Positions 7,245-14,295 of a stretch of 14,295 nucleotides of DNA are shown here, piece by piece (positions within the stretch are counted from its first letter, which is position 1; every line of letters starts with the position of its first letter). The stretch comes from JBJXGC01 sp046154545. Its GTDB lineage: Bacteria > Chloroflexota > Dehalococcoidia > Tepidiformales > Tepidiformaceae. A model generated the notes under the pieces. The model had not been told where the DNA came from, searched no databases, and was given only the letters and a program-made list of their open reading frames with translations. The position numbers were made by a program, and so were the translations under genes. The DNA is taken from contig JBJXGC010000033.1 of the NCBI GenBank assembly GCA_046154545.1, forward strand, positions 1 to 14,295. Reading direction: 5' to 3'.

Positions 7245-8658
7245 ACCCGACGGAGCCTTCCATCTGCAGCTCGATCAACCGGTTCAGCTCGACCGCGTAC
7301 TCCATCGGGAGCTCCTTGACGATCGGCTCAACGAAGCCGTTGACGATCATCTTGGCGGCGGCCTCTTCGCTCATGCCCCGGCTCATCAAGTAGAAGAGCT
7401 GGTCCTCGCCCAGCTTCGAGACGTAGGCCTCGTGCTGGATCGAGACGTCTGGGCCGTCGATCTCCATCGTAGGGTAGGTGTCCGAACGCGAGGTCTCGTC
7501 GAGGAGGAGAGCGTCGCAGCGCACGGTCGACTTCACGTTGTGGGCGCCCTCGGCCACCTTGAGGAGGCCGCGATAGCTCGTCCGCCCGCCGTCCTTGCTC
7601 AGCGACTTGGAGATGATGGTCGAAGTCGTGTTCGGGGCGACGTGGACGATCTTGCCACCGGCGTCCTGGTGCTGGCCTGCCCCGGCGAAGGCCAGGGAGA
7701 GGATCTCACCGTGGGCGCCCGGCTCCATCAGGTAGACGCTCGGGTACTTCATCGTGAGCTTCGAGCCGAGGTTGCCATCGACCCACTCCATGACGGCGTT
7801 TTCGTAGGCCGCGGCCCGCTTGGTCACCAGGTTGTAGACGTTGTTCGACCAGTTCTGGATGGTCGTGTAGCGGACCCGCGCGTTCTTCTTGACGATGATC
7901 TCGACGACGGCGCTGTGGAGCGAGTCGCTGCTGTAGATCGGCGCCGTGCAGCCTTCGACGTAGTGGATCTGGCTGCCCTCGTCGGCGATGATCAGGGTCC
8001 GCTCGAATTGGCCCATATTCTGGGTGTTGATCCGGAAGTAGGCCTGCAGGGGGACATCGACCTTGACGCCCTTGGGCACGTAGATGAACGAGCCACCCGA
8101 CCAGACGGCGCTGTTCAGGGCCGCGAAGCGGTTGTCCCCGGGCGGGATGATGGTGCCGAAATACTCTTCGAAGATCTCCGGGTACTCCTTCAGCGCCTGG
8201 TCGGTGCCGAGGAAGATGACGCCCAGCTTCTCGAGGTCTTCGCGGATGTTGTGGTAGACCACTTCGGAGTCGTACTGGGCGCCGACGCCGGCCAGGAACT
8301 TCTTCTCCGCCTCCGGGATGCCGAGCTTGTCGAAGGTGTTCCGGATGTACTCCGGGACGTCGTCCCAGGAGCGCTCGTCCCGGTCCGTGGCCCGCACGAA
8401 GTAGTGGATGCTGTCGAAGTCGATCTCGTCGAGCTGCTCAGTGCCCCAGGGTGGGTTCTCCTTCTCGAGGAAGAGGTCGAGTGCGCGCAGGCGGAACTCG
8501 CGCATCCACTGGGGCTCGTCCTTCATGTCCGAGATCATGTTCACGAGGGCAGGTGTGAGGCCTTTGTTCGACTTGAAGAAGGCCTCTTCCGTGTCGTGGA
8601 AGCCCCACTTCTCGGCGTAGGTGTCGTCGCCGCGGATGACCGGTGCTGCGGTGGCCAT
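7243..8658 (-). CDS. sufB: SufB, Fe-S assembly scaffold subunit
   Basis: A 471-residue SufB, near the family's normal length. It is the subunit on which the new cluster forms. Residues known to matter in E. coli SufB can be placed: Cys381 in VRCDALLL and Glu410 in QHEAYVSK keep the 29-residue spacing of Cys405 and Glu434, and Cys237 lies in VEGCTAPIYS. LFYLMSRGMSEEAA (421-434) is the shared SufB/SufD C-terminal motif. AAGGAG eight bases before the ATG is a strong ribosome site. It follows sufC by 19 bases. The stop codon overlaps the heptamer array at 7218-7244. Confidence 0.98.
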   Translation of the reverse strand: MATAAPVIRGDDTYAEKWGFHDTEEAFFKSNKGLTPALVNMISDMKDEPQWMREFRLRALDLFLEKENPPWGTEQLDEIDFDSIHYFVRATDRDERSWDDVPEYIRNTFDKLGIPEAEKKFLAGVGAQYDSEVVYHNIREDLEKLGVIFLGTDQALKEYPEIFEEYFGTIIPPGDNRFAALNSAVWSGGSFIYVPKGVKVDVPLQAYFRINTQNMGQFERTLIIADEGSQIHYVEGCTAPIYSSDSLHSAVVEIIVKKNARVRYTTIQNWSNNVYNLVTKRAAAYENAVMEWVDGNLGSKLTMKYPSVYLMEPGAHGEILSLAFAGAGQHQDAGGKIVHVAPNTTSTIISKSLSKDGGRTSYRGLLKVAEGAHNVKSTVRCDALLLDETSRSDTYPTMEIDGPDVSIQHEAYVSKLGEDQLFYLMSRGMSEEAAAKMIVNGFVEPIVKELPMEYAVELNRLIELQMEGSVG

Positions 8659-8677
8659 GGTGGTCTCTCCTTCTTAC

Positions 8678-9432
<755 letters not shown>

Positions 9433-9436
<4 letters not shown>

Positions 9437-10083
9437 CTGGTGGCCTGTTTCTCCTCTGTCTTGGCGCCCTGGCCCGGCATCGCCTGGACCAGGTACTCGC
9501 AGACGGCTGCCCCGTCCACGATCCGTTGTAGCTGCTCGACATCCTGGCCGAGCAGCATCTCGATGGCTTTGCGATCTGACTCGCAGGGGAGCTTCGAAAT
9601 CTCCGCCGCCTTGCGATAGGGGCAGGCCCCGTTGACGAGATGGAAGCCGTCCTCTTCCGTCCGCCAACCGTCGAGGATGCCCTCCTGGCGGAGGCTTTCG
9701 GTCACGCGGACGATCCGCTCTTCCGGGCCGCCGTCCGCGTCCATCTCCGAACGGTGCCGCCGCGCGACCGACTCGGCCATGTGCCGGGCAACCCCTTCGG
9801 TGACTTCATCATGGTCCTCGACGCTGCGCAGGACACGCTCCAGGAGGTCCGCGTACTCGTGCGAGATCACACCCCGCGCCTGGTCGGTCGCGTGGTAGGC
9901 GTAGTACGGCCGTCCCGTCGCCTGTTTCACGGCGCGCGCGTCCACAAGCCCGTCGGCCCGGAGGTTCTCGAGGTGTCTCCGCATCGCCACCGGGGTGATC
10001 GCGAAGGCCGCGCTCAACTCCTCGATCCGTGATTCATCACGTTGGATAAGGAACTGGAGGACTTGCTCACGTGTGCCGTGCAT
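9433..10083 (-). CDS. sufR: SufR-like Fe-S-sensing repressor of the suf operon
   Basis: A 216-residue regulator. Residues 1-60 form a winged helix (EELSAAFAITPVAMRRHLENLRADGLV). A helical middle part follows, and the C-terminal third carries Cys154 in GACPYRK, Cys167 in KLPCES (CX12C) and Cys195 in AAVCEYLV. SufR proteins of cyanobacteria and actinobacteria hold a cluster with cysteines in this region and repress suf genes when the cluster is present. The middle cysteine of four-Cys forms is absent here (Asp181 lies near that position). It is the first gene of the operon and overlaps sufC by four bases, so it likely controls itself too. The ATG seems leaderless: a -10 box lies six bases upstream and there is no ribosome site. 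Confidence 0.9.
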
Positions 10084-10089
10084 GGCCCC

Positions 10090-10118
10090 AGTGTAGACCC
10101 GGTCCGGAGACTACTCAA
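10090..10118 (-). promoter_or_regulatory. Leaderless suf operon promoter
   Basis: On the minus strand: TTGAGT (10118-10113), a 17-base spacer, then TACACT (10095-10090), then six bases and the sufR ATG at 10083. Transcription should start at or next to the A of the ATG. It is among the best-matching promoters in the window. Confidence 0.7.
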
Positions 10119-10124
10119 GCTTTC

Positions 10125-10140
10125 CCAACACTATTGTTAG
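10125..10140. promoter_or_regulatory. Candidate SufR operator
   Basis: The inverted repeat CCAACACTATTGTTAG: the inner AACA/TGTT arms and the outer C/G pair match around a CTAT centre, with one mismatch. It differs by one base from the CAAC-N6-GTTG box reported for cyanobacterial SufR. It lies just upstream of the -35 box, at about -42 to -57 from the predicted start, between the suf operon and the divergent kinase gene. Confidence 0.55.
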
Positions 10141-10202
10141 AAAAGTGGCCTATCCCAGCCATCGAACAGGCCGGGGTCACGGCACCTGTGCGGCTGACGC
10201 AG

Positions 10203-10208
10203 TACGCT
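10203..10208 (+). promoter_or_regulatory. -10 box of a leaderless promoter for the kinase gene
   Basis: TACGCT followed by exactly six bases and the ATG at 10215, the same layout as for the DUF402 gene and sufR. No convincing -35 box is seen. Confidence 0.45.
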
Positions 10209-10214
10209 CCGCCC

Positions 10215-11126
10215 ATGCCGCCACGGATCGCCGTCCTCGGAAGCTGCACGGTCGACCTCGTAATGCACGTCCCCCGGCAACCACTGCCCGGCGAGACGCT
10301 GTTTGTCGATTCCGCCGCCCTCCTTCCCGGCGGGAAAGGGCTGAACCAGGCGATCGCCGCCGCCCGCCTCGGCGCCGAGGTGGCCTTGCTCGGGCTCGTT
10401 GGCGACGACCCCCTGGCCGACGTCCTCCTCCGGGCAGCCGTTGCTGACGGCATCGACACGGCCTACCTCCGCCGCGACCCCGCGAAAGAGACCGGGATCG
10501 CCGTGCCGGTCGTGATGCCGTCGGGCGATAACAGCATCCTCGCCGCGCCGCGGGCCAACCTCGAACTCTCGGTGGCCGATGTCGAAGCGGCGGCGCCCGC
10601 GCTCCGGGCCTGCGACGTGTTCGTCTTCCAGCTCGAGACGCCGATCGAGGCGGTCCTTGCGGCGGCCCGGTTGGCCCGGGCGGCGGGCGCGATCGTCCTC
10701 ATGAACCCGGCGCCCGCCCGTGAGATCCCGGACGATCTGTTCACCCTCAGCGATGTCCTCGTCCTGAATGAGGTCGAAGCGGCCGTCTTCGCGCCGGGTG
10801 CCCTGGACGAAGCGGAGCAGGCGGCCGCCCTGATGGCGCGGGGCCCGCGCCTCGTCGTGGTGACCCTCGGCGCCCGAGGTGGCGTGGCCTGTGATGCCAG
10901 CGGCTGTCAGCCGTTCGCGGCCTTCGCGGTCGATGTGGTGGACTCGGTGGGCGCCGGAGACGCGTTCTGTGGAGCCCTCGCGGTGGCCCTGGCGGAGCGT
11001 TTGGATACCGCCGCTGCTGTCCGATTCGCCAACGGGGCGGCGGCCCTGAGCCTGACAGGGGCCGGGGCGGTCACCTCACTTCCGCGAAGGGCGGAACTCG
11101 CGGCGTTTCTCGCCGGGCGAGTGTGA
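10215..11126 (+). CDS. Ribokinase-like (PfkB family) sugar kinase
   Basis: A 303-residue PfkB-family kinase, close in length to ribokinase. The sugar-binding motif is LLPGGKGLNQAIAAARLGA (36-54); the ATP side shows NPAPAR (164-169), NEVEA (185-189), VTLGARG (216-222) and the anion-hole/catalytic GAGDAF (246-251) with Asp249 as the likely base. It should phosphorylate a sugar or nucleoside at a primary hydroxyl with ATP; ribose is likely from the GGKGxNQA motif but not proven. No sugar transporter or regulator stands nearby. ATG at 10215 is chosen because the protein fold starts there (PPRIAVLGSCTVDL) and TACGCT lies six bases upstream. The frame is open upstream to 10071, but that would run through the suf promoter. 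Confidence 0.93.
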   Translation: MPPRIAVLGSCTVDLVMHVPRQPLPGETLFVDSAALLPGGKGLNQAIAAARLGAEVALLGLVGDDPLADVLLRAAVADGIDTAYLRRDPAKETGIAVPVVMPSGDNSILAAPRANLELSVADVEAAAPALRACDVFVFQLETPIEAVLAAARLARAAGAIVLMNPAPAREIPDDLFTLSDVLVLNEVEAAVFAPGALDEAEQAAALMARGPRLVVVTLGARGGVACDASGCQPFAAFAVDVVDSVGAGDAFCGALAVALAERLDTAAAVRFANGAAALSLTGAGAVTSLPRRAELAAFLAGRV

Positions 11127-11181
11127 GCCGCCGCCGCGCGCCCGCCTATCCGGAACCTTTCCACGCTCACAGGCGTCTTGC

Positions 11182-11211
11182 TTGAAGATGTGAGCAGGCC
11201 CGGCGGATACT
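11182..11211 (+). promoter_or_regulatory. Possible promoter of the RING-like/lipoprotein unit
   Basis: TTGAAG (11182-11187), an 18-base spacer and GATACT (11206-11211; 4 of 6 to TATAAT), ending 24 bases before the GTG at 11236. It is the only reasonable sigma70-like pair I see in the 109-base gap after the kinase gene. Confidence 0.4.
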
Positions 11212-11235
11212 GCAGGGGCTCCGGGAAAGGCCTGT

Positions 11236-12384
11236 GTGACGCCACAACAACGCTTCTGCCCGCTTTGTGACCGCTCGTTTACCGAGAGCGAAGCTGTGCT
11301 GCGCTGTGGCGGATGCGGTGTGCTCCATCACCCGGCCTGCTGGGTGAAAAACGACGGCTGCTCCACATCCGCGGCCCATGCGGCCTCACCCATGGCCGTG
11401 GCCTACTCGACCTCCCGCGTCTTCGACGCGCCCGACCGGCAACCCGGTGAGGGGACGCGTGTCTTCCCGTCGGCCGCCGAGCGGGCGATCTTGGCGAGGG
11501 ACGAACTCGCGGCCGCTGCTGCCGCGGTGGCCCATGAGCCGGTCATCGGAGGCGGCGACGCCGAGTTCGTCATCGGGGCCGCTCCGGCCGGCCCGAGGCC
11601 TGCCAATGCGCGGACTCAGCCTCCGTTGATCGACGATTTCGACGACGATGGCCCGATGATCGGCGGTGGTGACGGCCGGCCGGCCGAATTCGTCCCGCAG
11701 CAGCCCCCGCCGCTCACGCGCGGCGCATCGATCCCGGCGTCGGCCGTTGGGGACCTGCCACCCGAACCAGAGCGCTACGTCCCGCAGCGAAAGCGCGCGC
11801 CAGCGCCGTATGTTGCGCGGGAAGCGGAACCGCTTCGCCGCCGCGCGCCGGCGGCGCCGGAACGGCCGTCCCCCGGCTCACCCATGCCGAGAGTCTACGC
11901 CGGTGGTGGACTGCTCCAGTACTGGTACGTACCGGCCGCGGCCGTGGTGGCGGTCTTCGTGGCTGCGGGTGTCATCTTCGCGGCCGAACTGGTGTTCGGG
12001 GGAGACGGCGTCCGGGGCCCGGCCGTTGCCACGGGGTTGGCGCCAGTCGTGACGAGCCCGGTGACGGCCACCGCTTCCGTGGGGGCGGCCGGGCGCCCCA
12101 CCGCCGCCGCCGGCACGGCGGCAACATCGGCGAAGTTTACGCCCGGCGAGATCGTGGTCGTGACCGGGGTGGGTGGGTCCACGGGCGATTGCCTCAACGT
12201 CAGGACGGCACCTGAGGTAGCCGACGGGAACTCAATCGGATGCGTGCCCGATGGCACCGAGCTGACCGTCAGTTCGGGCCCTCAGGTGAGTGGCGCACTG
12301 CGCTGGTGGAAAGTGAAGCCGCCGGCCAGTCTGTCGCAAGGAGAAGGATGGGTAGCCGAGGAGTACATCGAGCGAAAGCCCTAG
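11236..12384 (+). CDS. RING-like zinc finger / transmembrane / SH3b protein
   Basis: A 382-residue protein with three parts. Residues 8-42 carry a RING-like zinc site: C8xxC11, C24xxC27, His31/His32, Cys35 and Cys42, in the order and with the HPACW segment of prokaryotic RING family 1. Residues 45-225 are a low-complexity Pro/Ala/Arg linker. Residues 229-253 form one membrane helix; the basic stretch before it suggests that the finger is inside the cell. After a Thr/Ala-rich stretch, residues 303-380 form an SH3b domain (GDCLNVRTAPE, GWVAEEYI) likely outside, with Cys319 and Cys336 able to form a disulfide. SH3b domains often bind cell-wall or protein ligands. The start is GTG, with AAAGG five bases upstream. 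The next gene begins inside its 3' end. Function unknown; a cross-membrane sensor or anchor is possible. Confidence 0.85.
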   Translation: MTPQQRFCPLCDRSFTESEAVLRCGGCGVLHHPACWVKNDGCSTSAAHAASPMAVAYSTSRVFDAPDRQPGEGTRVFPSAAERAILARDELAAAAAAVAHEPVIGGGDAEFVIGAAPAGPRPANARTQPPLIDDFDDDGPMIGGGDGRPAEFVPQQPPPLTRGASIPASAVGDLPPEPERYVPQRKRAPAPYVAREAEPLRRRAPAAPERPSPGSPMPRVYAGGGLLQYWYVPAAAVVAVFVAAGVIFAAELVFGGDGVRGPAVATGLAPVVTSPVTATASVGAAGRPTAAAGTAATSAKFTPGEIVVVTGVGGSTGDCLNVRTAPEVADGNSIGCVPDGTELTVSSGPQVSGALRWWKVKPPASLSQGEGWVAEEYIERKP

Positions 12385-13586
12385 CGGTGGCGGGGCTCCT
12401 CGGCCTCGCCTGGGGCCTGGCAGCGGCATGCGGCGGCTCGAGCGGGCCGGCCAACCCAACCGTGGCGCCTACCTCGCCCGCGCCGTCACCCCTCGCCTCG
12501 GCAGCGGCCACGGCAACCGCCACCGCGACGCCGGACACGCTCGGGCCTCGCCCGCAGACGGCGGATGATGCTATCAAAGCGCTCTCCCGATTCCTCGCAG
12601 CGTCGCCAGGTGAGCTCTGTCCGGCCCGCCTCAAGCTCGAGTGGGAGACGGTCTGCGTCGAGGGTGAAGTCGATGGGGACGGCAAAAAGGATGCCGCCTA
12701 CCTGCTGCCCCTCAATGGCAGGGACGGGCGCGGGCCCTCACCCGCGGTCGTCCTCGTGCGTCGTGCGGCCGCCTCGGTGCTCGATGCATTCGAACCGGAC
12801 GGGACGGCGGACGCGGGCGACCAGGGCAAGGGCGTCTTCGCCCTCGCCGACCGCACGGGTGGTGGCCGCCACGAACTCACATTCCTGGCCAGCGTCTGTG
12901 GCGCCAGCAACTGCAACGTCCGGGTCGAGGTCCATTCATGGGACGGGACCGCCTGGCGGGGGATAGGGCCGGGCGACAGCTTCGCGAACCCGGACCTGAT
13001 CTCGGTCACGGGGACTGGCGCTGCGACCAGGATCGTGGTCCATGCAGGCGCCCTCCAGACCGTGGGGGCCGGCCCGCCAAGGGCGGCCCTCTCCACCTAC
13101 GAACTTAAGCAGGGCAGGTTCCAACTCGCCGCATCGTCGCCCGATCCGCTGGTCTACTTCGCACACGCCATTTTCGATGCCGACGCGCGCTTCGACGTAG
13201 CCGATTGGGAGGGCGCGATCACGGCCTATCGCTCGGCGATCGCCGACGAAAAGCTCCGTGACTGGCAAAAAGACACGGGCACGGGTGATGGCAGAAAGCG
13301 ATTGACGGCCTACGCCCTCTTCCGGATCGCCGTGGCAACGGCCGCATCCGGTGATGACCCACGGCCGGCCATTGAGGCCGTGCTCCTGGAGGGCAGCGAA
13401 CAGGTCTTTTCTTTGGCGGCCGAGGAGTTCCGGCGCGGCTTTCTGGAACGCGGTGGCGTTGCCGAGGGCTGCGTGAAGGCGAACGTCTATCTCGGCGCGC
13501 CCGACATCCGGGCCTACCTGGAGGAAGTCTTCGACTACGGCTACGCCAACCCCCAGCGCACCTATCGCGACGTCTGTCCGCTCTGA
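12348..13586 (+). CDS. Putative lipoprotein with TPR-like C-terminal part
   Basis: A 412-residue secreted protein. The start at 12348 is chosen because it gives a proper signal peptide: basic RxxxxHRAK, a hydrophobic stretch (11-27) and a lipobox-like LAAACGG with Cys28 as the lipid-bearing residue; AAGGAG lies four bases upstream. A Pro/Ser/Thr/Ala-rich linker follows (to about 70). The middle part has an EF-hand-like DGDGKKD loop and a CGASNCNVRVEVHSWDG segment like VCBS/FG-GAP-type surface repeats. Residues about 270-345 resemble TPR helices (DVADWEGAITAYRSAI, LFRIAVATAASGD). It overlaps the RING-like/SH3b gene by 37 bases, so both probably act at the same membrane. The frame is open from 12240, but that would bury the signal peptide. 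No enzyme motif is visible. Confidence 0.85.
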   Translation: MGSRGVHRAKALAVAGLLGLAWGLAAACGGSSGPANPTVAPTSPAPSPLASAAATATATATPDTLGPRPQTADDAIKALSRFLAASPGELCPARLKLEWETVCVEGEVDGDGKKDAAYLLPLNGRDGRGPSPAVVLVRRAAASVLDAFEPDGTADAGDQGKGVFALADRTGGGRHELTFLASVCGASNCNVRVEVHSWDGTAWRGIGPGDSFANPDLISVTGTGAATRIVVHAGALQTVGAGPPRAALSTYELKQGRFQLAASSPDPLVYFAHAIFDADARFDVADWEGAITAYRSAIADEKLRDWQKDTGTGDGRKRLTAYALFRIAVATAASGDDPRPAIEAVLLEGSEQVFSLAAEEFRRGFLERGGVAEGCVKANVYLGAPDIRAYLEEVFDYGYANPQRTYRDVCPL

Positions 13587-13618
13587 GGGCGTGCGGCCGT
13601 AATGGCGCTTCCCGAGCC

Positions 13619-13647
13619 TTGCGACTGGGCGTATCGCGGCCCATACT
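13619..13647 (+). promoter_or_regulatory. Possible promoter before the tRNA cluster
   Basis: TTGCGA (13619-13624), a 17-base spacer and CATACT (13642-13647; 4 of 6). It points at the tRNA genes but would first read through the hairpin at 13656-13679, so either that hairpin attenuates or the real tRNA promoter lies further down. Confidence 0.3.
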
Positions 13648-13655
13648 TGGTACTT

Positions 13656-13679
13656 GATCCGCCCCAGCGGGTCGTTTTT
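13656..13679 (+). terminator. Rho-independent terminator after the lipoprotein gene
   Basis: GATCCGC (13656-13662) pairs with GCGGGTC (13667-13673), seven pairs including one T-G, with loop CCCA, followed by G and five T (13675-13679). It lies 70 bases past the lipoprotein stop and before the first tRNA. Confidence 0.6.
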
Positions 13680-13713
13680 GTGTTGGCTCCAATCTTGGGG
13701 TGACGAGACCCGG

Positions 13714-13788
13714 GCCCGGGTGGCGCAACGGTAGCGCAGCCGATTTGTAATCGGCAGGTTAGGGGTTCGAGTCCCCTCTCGGGCTCCA
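13714..13788 (+). tRNA. tRNA-Thr (anticodon TGT)
   Basis: A full cloverleaf of 75 bases: acceptor GCCCGGG/CTCGGGC with one G-T pair, anticodon stem GCCGA/TCGGC around loop TTTGTAA (anticodon TGT, reads ACA and ACG), T-loop GTTCGAGTC, discriminator T, and an encoded CCA. First gene of the tRNA-tuf cluster. Confidence 0.97.
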
Positions 13789-13826
13789 GCACAACGACGA
13801 ACCGCCGCGGTGGGTGGCCAAACCGT

Positions 13827-13913
13827 GGAGGGATGGCCGAGTGGTTAATGGCAGCAGACTGTAAATCTGCCGCGCAACGCGCTTCGTAGGTTCGAATCCT
13901 TCTCCCTCCACCA
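13827..13913 (+). tRNA. tRNA-Tyr (anticodon GTA)
   Basis: A class II tRNA of 87 bases with a long variable arm: acceptor GGAGGGA/TCCCTCC, anticodon stem GCAGA/TCTGC around CTGTAAA (anticodon GTA), T-loop GTTCGAATC, discriminator A and an encoded CCA. It lies 38 bases after the first tRNA-Thr. Confidence 0.97.
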
Positions 13914-13919
13914 ATGTAG

Positions 13920-14017
13920 CTACTAGCTTCAAGCTGCTAGCTACTAGTCCCCGCCCGGCCGGCGTCGCAACGGCGGCCCGGCCACGAAGGAGCACTAACA
14001 GCTAGCAGCTTGAAGCT
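13920..14017. repeat. 18-bp perfect inverted repeat built of heptamers
   Basis: The arms at 13925-13942 and 14000-14017 are exact reverse complements of 18 bases, with a 57-base spacer. Both arms are phased in sevens. The left side reads CTACTAG-CTTCAAG-CTGCTAG-CTACTAG (13920-13947). The right side reads CTAACAG-CTAGCAG-CTTGAAG (13995-14015) and includes the same CTAACAG unit as the array at 75-158. It fills the 112-base gap between tRNA-Tyr and tRNA-Thr(GGT). The spacer shows no tRNA remnant. Confidence 0.9.
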
Positions 14018-14025
14018 CGCCACAC

Positions 14026-14101
14026 GCCCTCATAGCTCAGTTGGCAGAGCGCGTTCTTGGTAAGAACGAGGTCTCCGGTTCAAATCCGGATGAGGGCTCC
14101 A
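14026..14101 (+). tRNA. tRNA-Thr (anticodon GGT)
   Basis: A 76-base cloverleaf: acceptor GCCCTCA/TGAGGGC, anticodon stem CGTTC/GAACG around TTGGTAA (anticodon GGT, reads ACC and ACT), T-loop GTTCAAATC, discriminator T and an encoded CCA. It sits 67 bases before tuf and is probably co-transcribed with it. Confidence 0.97.
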
Positions 14102-14168
14102 GTCTGAACAACCGGCACCGGGCCAGTGCCCCGCCGCCACCACCACACCACACCCCCGGAGGGCAGCC

Positions 14169-14295
14169 ATGGCGAAGGCGAAATTTGAACGGACGAAGCC
14201 GCACGTAAACGTGGGGACGATCGGCCATGTTGACCACGGCAAGACGACGCTGACGGCGGCGATCACGAAGGTGTTGGCGCTGAAGGGTGGGTCGC
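14169..14295 (+). CDS. tuf: Translation elongation factor Tu (5' part only)
   Basis: The first 42 residues of EF-Tu, cut by the window end. MAKAKFERTKPHVNVGTIGHVDHGKTTLTAA is diagnostic; the P-loop GHVDHGKT lies at residues 19-26. EF-Tu carries aminoacyl-tRNA to the ribosome as a GTPase. GGAGG six bases before the ATG is a strong ribosome site. It follows tRNA-Thr(GGT), the same linkage as thrT-tufB in E. coli. Confidence 0.98.
   Translation, partial: MAKAKFERTKPHVNVGTIGHVDHGKTTLTAAITKVLALKGGS

Noticed and set aside
9437..9667. N-terminal extension of SufC (329 residues)
   Set aside because: It is the shadow of sufR; SufC starts normally at 9436.
13943..13999. Degraded tRNA-Gly between the inverted repeat arms
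   Set aside because: I find no acceptor, anticodon or T-loop pattern in these 57 bases.
13759..14266. Small minus-strand open frames over the tRNA cluster
   Set aside because: They are antisense to complete tRNA genes and tuf; sequences like GDSNP and SGFEPET are typical tRNA-antisense artefacts.

Overview
This is a GC-rich, gene-dense bacterial window. Leaderless-type promoters, a SufR-led SUF operon with SufU, and a membrane protein ending in an SH3b domain of the CLNVR type suggest a member of the Chloroflexota, perhaps of the Dehalococcoidia kind. That placement is inference from gene style only; there is no rRNA to confirm it.

Layout: (a) 1-169 holds an exact 12-copy heptamer array. 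(b) 170-3148 is a minus-strand block: an unrecognised alpha-helical protein with three His-bearing repeats, a PIN-toxin/Phd-type antitoxin pair, and a DUF402 protein. (c) 3228-3737 is a plus-strand DinB-like protein, divergent from the DUF402 gene. (d) 3805-10083 is a complete iron-sulfur cluster assembly operon on the minus strand, in the order sufR-sufC-sufB-sufD-sufS-sufU-sufT(DUF59). Three of its junctions are 4-base ATGA overlaps. A strong leaderless-type promoter and a candidate SufR operator lie in front of it. (e) 10215-11126 is a divergent ribokinase-family sugar kinase. (f) 11236-13586 is a two-gene unit: a RING-like zinc-finger/transmembrane/SH3b protein and an overlapping lipoprotein. 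(g) 13714-14295 is the tRNA-Thr(TGT)-tRNA-Tyr(GTA)-tRNA-Thr(GGT)-tuf cluster; tuf runs off the end.

How the genes work together: SufS takes sulfur from cysteine, SufU relays it, SufBCD builds the cluster, and the DUF59 protein probably helps deliver it. SufR probably senses cluster status and controls the whole transcript.

Structure outside genes: seven-base repeats occur at three places. CTAACAG stands twelve times beside the first gene. The same heptamer family forms an 18-bp inverted repeat between two tRNAs, where E. coli has glyT. An unrelated heptamer (CAGGACT on the coding strand) starts inside the sufB stop codon. Three genes share a TACNCT box exactly six bases before ATG, a sign of leaderless transcripts.
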